Of a stretch of 64,000 nucleotides of DNA, positions 57,767-64,000 are shown piece by piece (within the stretch, counting starts at the first letter, position 1; every line of letters begins with the position of its first letter). The stretch spans positions 229,367,265-229,431,264 of the forward strand of contig CM056993.1 in the NCBI GenBank assembly GCA_029891345.1. The letters run 5' to 3'. The stretch is from Dryococelus australis. Its lineage: Eukaryota > Arthropoda > Insecta > Phasmatodea > Phasmatidae. The notes under the pieces were generated by a model, which had not been told where the DNA came from, ran no database searches, and was given only the letters and a program-made list of their open reading frames with translations. The position numbers and the translations under genes are program-made.

Positions 57767-58730
57767 GTGACACATTCCCGCACATTTAGGATATGCCCTC
57801 TATTTTACGGCTTTGCCTCATCTTGGAGCAAACTGTTCATAATGTGTGACATACTGTGGCTATCATCTTTCCTTGTTTCTTTTCGGAATATAATTTTGTT
57901 TCTGTCAGTAAACAAAAGTTTCTCTAATGTGAAATACATATTGTATATTCTGATGAAAAGATTGCGTATTTCAATTTTTTTATGTCTTTTAAATGCTGCA
58001 AGTGACGGCAAAGTTGTTATGTATTCTATGTATTTTATCGATCTCTAAGGTACCAGGTTGGTATACCAAATTTTCGTAAATATAAAGGGCAACACTTAAA
58101 TTAAAGGTATGACTTTCGTTTGGATTTTTGCAAAGCTGTTTAACTGTGTTTAAAGAAAGGTCTGTTAAATTAACCCAGAAACCAATTTGTTCACCAATAT
58201 TAACTTTTAAAGAAATATAACTTTTTTTGGTATCTTTCCACGTACTTTTATATTCCCGCATGGTCGTTCGATATGTATCGATAGATCATGTCGTGACTGT
58301 TGGAACTCTTCCAGGAAGGTTATAGCTGAAACAATTCGCTGACTCATTCTTCTTCATTTTTCACAAGCAACATGTAGTTCATTAATTTCACCTTGCATGA
58401 ACTTTCAACATAATGTTTAGCTAAAATGCTTCCTACGACCGCCAAAGGTGTGTGATTTGTTGTAGTTTGTGTCCCCTGATAAATGTTAGTGGCTACGGTC
58501 AAGTTGTTTATATGATATTTTTCGTGTTTTGAAACTTTAGTGTAGTCTTCGACGTGGGCGACCATTTCCTGCACCATGATTTCTCTTTGAAGGCTGTACC
58601 TGCCTTTCCCATGGCCCTGTTGGCTTGGAAGCCGAGTTGAGAACATGCATGGTGTGTTGGAGTTTCTAGACTTTTTTTGGAGCATTCGGTCAGAACATAT
58701 TTTGGTTTTCTGCATGCAGCCCTGCTAATT
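57767..58730 (-). pseudogene. Unassigned coding-like relic on the ATR strand
   Basis: The minus strand shows three successive frames with few stops: 58715-58344 (HGKGRYSLQREIMVQEMVA, KYHINNLTVATNIYQGTQ, AVVGSILAKHYVESSCKVKL), 58261-57989 (YISLKVNIGEQIGFWVNLTD, ESHTFNLSVALYIYENL) and 58011-57805. The alternation of frames without long gaps suggests one protein of 250-300 residues broken by frameshifts. I do not recognise it. It has no splice sites that would place it in ATR. Candidates: transposase of an uncommon DNA element, or an envelope or gag ectodomain; neither is supported by a diagnostic motif. Confidence 0.35.
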
Positions 58731-59599
58731 TCAACATGTAGTGGAAATCAATGTGTTTCATGTTCCAACATAATAACTACTACTGGGACTTAGCCACAAA
58801 ATTTCACTATGGAACTTACCTTTTTCTAAAAACCGTTTGTGTACTTAAGTAAAAGAAAAAAAATCATATAAGAAGCTTAACAGTAATGGTGTTTAGGGCA
58901 GTGGCCCCCGAATTTTCTCTTTGTAATATATATATATATATATATATATTTAATATATATATTTAATTTAATTGCTGAAATGCATAGTACTCATTGTTAT
59001 GAATTACCTGTTTTATATATGTTGTTGCCTTTGGGCTTTGCACTTGTGTTTGCATTCAAAAAAATTATTTTTTTTTGTTTGTGGGTAATAAACCTATCAC
59101 CTTAAGCCATGTTTTTATTTTTACTAACCAACCTAGGAGACAATATCACCCCTTTTATGCAATCAAGTTTTGGAATACAAATAACTTCATTTAGTCTTAT
59201 TTATAATTTACTATTTTTTATGTCGAAGAAAAAGAAAATTCAAAACATGTGAAAATTCATCTGGTGGTTAATGTGGGCAAGGTCTGCAAACAGTGTGTAA
59301 ATGAGACGAAAATAAGGTAAGAGGGTATTGGGAAGAGGGTATTATTTTGTGGGGGCTGGGCTTTATTTGACTGACTTGTGGTTGTTGCACAGAGAGGTCG
59401 CACTGGCAGCAGATTATTTTTTATTTCACGTTGGCCTCTGGGACTTCTTGGTGTTTGGATTACAGCCATTCAGCTGGGCCAATTTCTGTGATTTTGACTC
59501 AGCTGTAATTTTGGGAGGCTCTGATCTCAGGCGCTAGGAAGTTGGCTCAAATGGAGCAGGTAATGAACCTTACACAGTACTGAAGAGGTGGGACACGTA
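58731..59599. other. Intron segment with short (TA)n
   Basis: (TA)n at 58927-58948. 59.3-59.54 kb is GC-moderate with an unassigned frame. Confidence 0.5.
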
Positions 59600-60540
59600 C
59601 TTACAGCGTATATTGGAACCATCAAAAATACTATAGACACATGATCCTAGCCTGTACTGTTCACCCAGACGCGCCAAGACGCCATCACGCCAGCAACCCC
59701 CTGCCTCAAGATTAGTGTTGACTGAGCCGCCAGCTACTTCCAGAAGGTCACGCTAGTGCCATAACCCACTACTGGGGGGCAGCACCTATTTTACAAGTGC
59801 CTATGGTTGGGATAAGGGATGATAGCACCGCTTCAGCATCTTAGAATTCTCAACCCCTGCGGCTGAGGCTATCATATCCCGCACCCCTCACCACCGAACA
59901 CTCGAGAGAAGTATAAAAGGGCTGGCATGGCCAATGCACTTGAGTCTCAGCTACTCCACCACTTTCTTTAGGGCCAGAGGTAGCAATCGAGGTGCAAGAC
60001 TGCTGGAACCGCGAGAGATTCCACAGACTCCCTTGGGGCCGGAATCTCAACCAGTAAGAAGAACTCTCCGACCAGAAGCTCACCACTTCTTCAGCAGCTG
60101 CTGAAGACACCACCTGCAGCAACCGAAAATCCCTCCAGCAGCTTCAGGAAGACTCAACCCACCACCAGAGGCTCCCGAAAACTTTGCTTTGTACTTTCCA
60201 CCCCCACTCCCTGGTGACCACACCAGATCATGGGGTAAGGTCACAACAAAGTCCCTTCTGGACCTCCCCCGCCACATCAAACTGCGTTGGCAATTTACGT
60301 CAATACCCTTCTGGTAGACGTCCATACCTAGCGTTGCTTCAGAACACACCCAGCCCTTAGTAGTTAGACATAATCAAATACGTTAACTAACCAGTAACTT
60401 TTCTTACAATTAATCACTTTTACGTTCACTAGCTTTATCCCAGGTTGCCATCACCTGGTTATTACGTCAGGTTTAAAACTTCCATTGCAAGTCACATTAA
60501 CTTAGGAGATAGTACGAAACCACTGTGTTAATATTATAAC
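59600..60540 (+). mobile_element. LTR-like GC-rich block, possible solo LTR
   Basis: About 900 bp of CA/CT-rich DNA in AT-rich surroundings. TATAAAA at 59912-59918 is followed about 27 bp later by a CACTTGAGTC initiator-like site, the spacing of a Pol II core promoter. Downstream sequence is rich in cagca/ccacc words without a frame. The layout resembles a solo LTR; no TG...CA borders or duplicated copy were established. It might instead be a promoter of an unrelated transcript on the plus strand. Confidence 0.38.
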
Positions 60541-63077
60541 AAAGTAAAAATATGGGAAAAAAAGTTTTTTTTTTAGTAAATTTTTTCGTTCAGACACTTT
60601 TATTTTCTTTTGGGAAGGACATTTTTTTGTTAGGACAAGTTACTATTTTTTTGTTAAGAGTGGACACACTTTTAATTCTCGTTATTATTTCAAGGGAAGT
60701 TGGGATTTTAGGATTTTTCGGATTGTTAGTTTCAAGTTAGGTATTGTTACTTTTTTCTGGTCCTTCTCAAACTGTTGAGCTGAGATTGTCTTTAGGTTTT
60801 CACTTTTACTGCCAATTAACCGCAGTAGAAGAGAAAAAAATGCAATTTTCCTGCCATCGACACATATTTCAGACGTTTCCAGAACATTTCTGCGGAATTT
60901 TGTACAGAAATATTTACTTTGTAAGTTCCTGCACTGTCACCTCCGGAGGTCTTTTTGTGCCACACCAGCTGAGAGTTTGGAGGTACAACCAGGGGTAAGG
61001 GGTAGACATGCTGAATACAGCAGCGGGAGTATAGACCGTTGAGGGGAAGAGGGAAGTGTTGCAGCAAGGACCTTTGCCAACCAGCTGTTGCCAAGGGGAG
61101 GAATCCCAGGTTCGATTGGCTGGGAGTCTGCATGACGAGTGACATAAATAGGGTCGAGTATATCCAATTCAATTAAAAATTTCCCCAATCCAGAGTTGCT
61201 CTGTACTACAAAGATGCTTTATGTTTTGTTGATGAATAATCACTAGATATGGCCATACTAAAGAATAGTCCTTTGTGTATAATTTTTGGTTACAGCCTCC
61301 AAAATGTCATAACTGGTCCAATCAGATTATGAAGAGGTGACTCAGGTTTCAACTGTTTGTTACTTATGGTTGAAGCAGGGCTGCCAGTGGGTTAAACATA
61401 GCTGTCTGTGTTTCACTTGAGGCAGTGTAGTTGTGGTACAACTGCACAACGAAACTGATTTATACATTTAAAGGTGGACTCACAACCATCCATTGCACCT
61501 GTCAGGCAGTCACGTGATCTTCGACCAATTGCAGGGCAACGTTTTTCTATCCGTCAAATATATCTCAAACTTTAACTTTCGATGGATGAGCCACCACCTT
61601 CTCACGACATTCTGTAGACACAAATACTCACTTTGAAATAAAATGCAAGGTGCTGGATATGAATATTTATCTTGGTGATAAATTCAATAATTTAAAATGT
61701 AAACATTAATTCAGTATACATTTTTATCACGTAAAAAAATTATTTTCCCAACATGTTTCTCTGTTGAAAATGTATTTCCAACCAAAATATACCTTCTACA
61801 AAAGAAGAAAACAGAACAAAAACTGTATCTGTGAGGAACAAAAATTTTTGAACAATTTATTTTGTTGCTAATATAATGATAATAACTTTAAAAAACAGTA
61901 AGTCAGCATTTAGGCACAATGTTAAATCTCTAACTGTAATAGAGCTATTTTATAATTAATCTTACGTTAATAAAACACAGATAAGTTATGGAAATTATAC
62001 TGTCCAAAAAATTTTTTGGTTATATGGTTATATTCATTAAAGATATTTTTTGCAGAAATTTAAGTTTGGTTACAGCTCTATTCTCAAGAATTTATTGAAT
62101 AAATGAAATGAGTTATGTATCTGACAAATGAAATACTGTTTCACATTCCATGATCGTACTTATCATTTATTAACATCTGTCCATTGTAACTTGCAACATC
62201 TAAGTCTGTGCCCAATAACATGATTCTCTTACAACTGACTGTCCTTGTTTCAAGTGATAATATTTATACTTTTAAGTACATTTTTAAATAAGGTATAATA
62301 ATATGAATAAGCAACTATTATATTAATTCGGCAAAACAACATGTTTTAATACTTAAAAGATGACAACTGCACTTAAATTGTGTATGCCGAGCCATGTACA
62401 TTTGAATTTCCCGGGTATTCATCAGTTCATGCCTCTAGGAGTGCTGTTGTAGCATGTTTCGCATGTTGGCAATGTTAAAATACCTGAATTTCCCATATTG
62501 TCCTGCTACCATATTTGGTTCAACAATGTATCAAGCCATAGACATGAAACAGAAAAGGATGTGGAGTGGCAGTACTGATACCAAAGCAAAACAGCAGGCA
62601 AAATATACAAATAAAATAGTGAGGTAACTGCAGCTACACTACATATCTTAATGTGTCTTATAATAAATAGATGAAGAATGTTCAGCCTTGATGTAAAGTC
62701 AAATGGAACTCCATCACACGTGGTGCAGCTCTTGCAAACACCTACATCTTTCAAACCAAATGCATTGTTTTCTTAACTGACTTCCACACAGTAAATATAT
62801 TAGATATTGAACAATACCTTATCATGCATTTTTTTTGTTTTGTGATTATGGATGATGTTTCTCCCACTACTTTTAAAAACCAACATCTGCTACAACAATG
62901 TTTTATGTTGGCATTGCTTAAAAGTTCCCACTCAAATAAATTGAACACAAAACAAAACATTTTATAGTTTTATATTGTAGAGGAAAAAAGGGAATGTATC
63001 CCAAAAGCAAACAGTTCCATCACATAGCATATTTTTTCATTATGGAAAAAAATTAAAGAATAAATAAAGAAGCTTAC
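60541..63077. other. ATR intron segment
   Basis: 60.55-60.75 kb is T-rich, which yields a spurious hydrophobic frame. 60.95-61.15 kb is GC-moderate and includes cccaggttcgattgg, a B-box-like word, but no tRNA-like structure. The rest is AT-rich. No gene called. Confidence 0.45.
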
Positions 63078-63206
63078 TATATTTTCTGCTGGCAGCAACT
63101 CTGTAGAATCCTTAGACTCTGAGTTGTGTGTCACAAGTTCTTTCAGTGCATTCACTACTTCTGAAGATCGACATTTATACGTTAGTAGTAACTCGCTACA
63201 CAATGC
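63078..63206 (-). CDS. ATR: ATR kinase, internal exon a (upstream of UME)
   Basis: Minus-strand exon of 129 nt (43 codons, phase 0 at both ends) with acceptor GTTTTACAG before 63206 and donor AATATA|GTAAGC after 63078. It encodes ALCSELLLTYKCRSSEVVNA then LKELVTHNSESKDSTELLPA and ENI, a helix and an acidic/serine linker that would run straight into exon b (ADKLQRQFLG). Phase, strand and spacing support it as the preceding ATR exon. This part of ATR is poorly conserved, so the call rests on context more than on motifs. Alternative: a cryptic open frame with good splice sites. Confidence 0.72.
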
Positions 63207-64000
63207 CTGTAAAACAACACACTCAAGTTTTATTTATAATATACATTACATTAGAAACGAAAAAAAATTACAGTGGAAGTAAAATCGAGGATATATACCA
63301 CACACACACACTTCAAATTCTTCACTGCCATAAACATACTATCTACACAACAAGCAGGAACCATATATGAAATCAGACATCACACATGCAAACAAATACC
63401 ACGACTTGTATGAAAAGCAAGTAGGTCTATTAAATTAATAACACTACAGCATACACTGGATAGTCATAATAAGGCTAAATGTTTGTTTGGGAGAGGGGAA
63501 TGACTTACAGTACTTACTGAAGGATAAAATTTGTATAATAAGATACAAGTACAGAAGTATCAATGCCACAAAACAGTGGCATTTACAAATTTTATTAATT
63601 TATCCAGTAAAGTACTTACAATACAGTAGAAACTCTATAAAAAAATATTGGCTACAAAGAGAAATATACAATGTTTTCTTCCTTCATGTGATACAAAGTA
63701 TAACAGTATGTTTCAAACCAGCCAAATAACATTCATTATAAGTTGCACCAGTGCAAAACTTGTACATATAATTTTTTTTTTCTTCCTAAACTGCATGGTT
63801 TTGGAAATTATTAATACTGACATCGTCATCTCAACCAAATCATAAATTTTTATTCTCCCCAAAAATATTTCAACTGGTATGTAATAAAACTCCTTATTTG
63901 TGAACAGGGCTTGTCAATTACAAGATAATGCTAATTGCATTCAAATGTGCACCTTGTGTGGTCCCTTAAGTGATTTTTACAATGATATTGAAGATTAATT
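63207..64000. other. ATR intron segment to right edge
   Basis: AT-rich; short (CA)n at 63299-63310. No further exon recognised before the edge. Confidence 0.5.

Noticed and set aside
60552-60740. Membrane-protein-like plus frame starting MGKKVFFLVNFF
   Set aside because: T-rich DNA always yields Phe/Leu-rich frames. No gene context, promoter or homology.
60990-61150. Possible fourth SINE based on cccaggttcgattgg
   Set aside because: Only a B-box-like word; no A box at the right distance and no shared SINE body.

Overview
The window is eukaryotic nuclear DNA. It is AT-rich, has canonical GT-AG introns, and is dense with decayed transposable elements. The mix (Copia, Ty3/gypsy with an F-type envelope, rosa-like DD41D mariner, pogo/Tigger, hAT, RTE-like LINE, tRNA-derived SINE) together with 10-20 kb introns suggests an insect with a large genome, perhaps polyneopteran (cockroach, termite or stick insect). 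The order is an inference.

The only host gene identified with confidence runs on the minus strand through the whole window: ATR (mei-41 type), the PIKK checkpoint kinase. Five exons, in transcript order 63206-63078, 51637-51387, 32399-32184, 10571-10406 and 875-749, encode about 296 residues of the HEAT/UME region. All four junctions are phase-compatible and have GT-AG ends. The introns between them are about 11.4, 19.0, 21.6 and 9.5 kb. The kinase domain and the true N-terminus lie outside the window.

Nearly everything else is intronic repeat. 0-10 kb: hAT C-terminal relic, a Copia relic split by unrelated DNA, a DD41D mariner-like element with TIRs, and unassigned coding-like pieces at 8.2-9.0 kb that share a module with 1.7-1.9 kb. 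10-19 kb: a Tigger element with both ends (10820-12590) and three tRNA-derived SINEs in one orientation. 19.7-26.3 kb: a Ty3/gypsy relic with a tRNA-Lys-type primer binding site, zinc knuckle, protease, RT, RNase H and integrase. 29.3-30 kb: a second, internally deleted gypsy relic. 32.8-33.3 kb: a 460-bp polypyrimidine block. 35.2-44.2 kb: an env-bearing endogenous retrovirus-like element (LTR, gag, protease-RT, F-like env) into which an RTE-like LINE inserted. 45-63 kb: pogo-type ends, a GC-rich exon-like island, low-copy tandem and dispersed repeats, a 379-bp foldback element (54177-54555), a pogo-type DNA-binding-domain relic and an LTR-like GC-rich block.

No complete autonomous element, CRISPR array or intact RNA gene was seen. 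No convincing undescribed system was found. The best leads are the F-type env relic, the two long foldback elements, the GC-rich exon-like island near 45.6 kb, a possible captured host fragment near 38.5 kb, and the repeated LPG/LTLGF coding module. Homology calls were made by eye from translated motifs and were not checked by database search.
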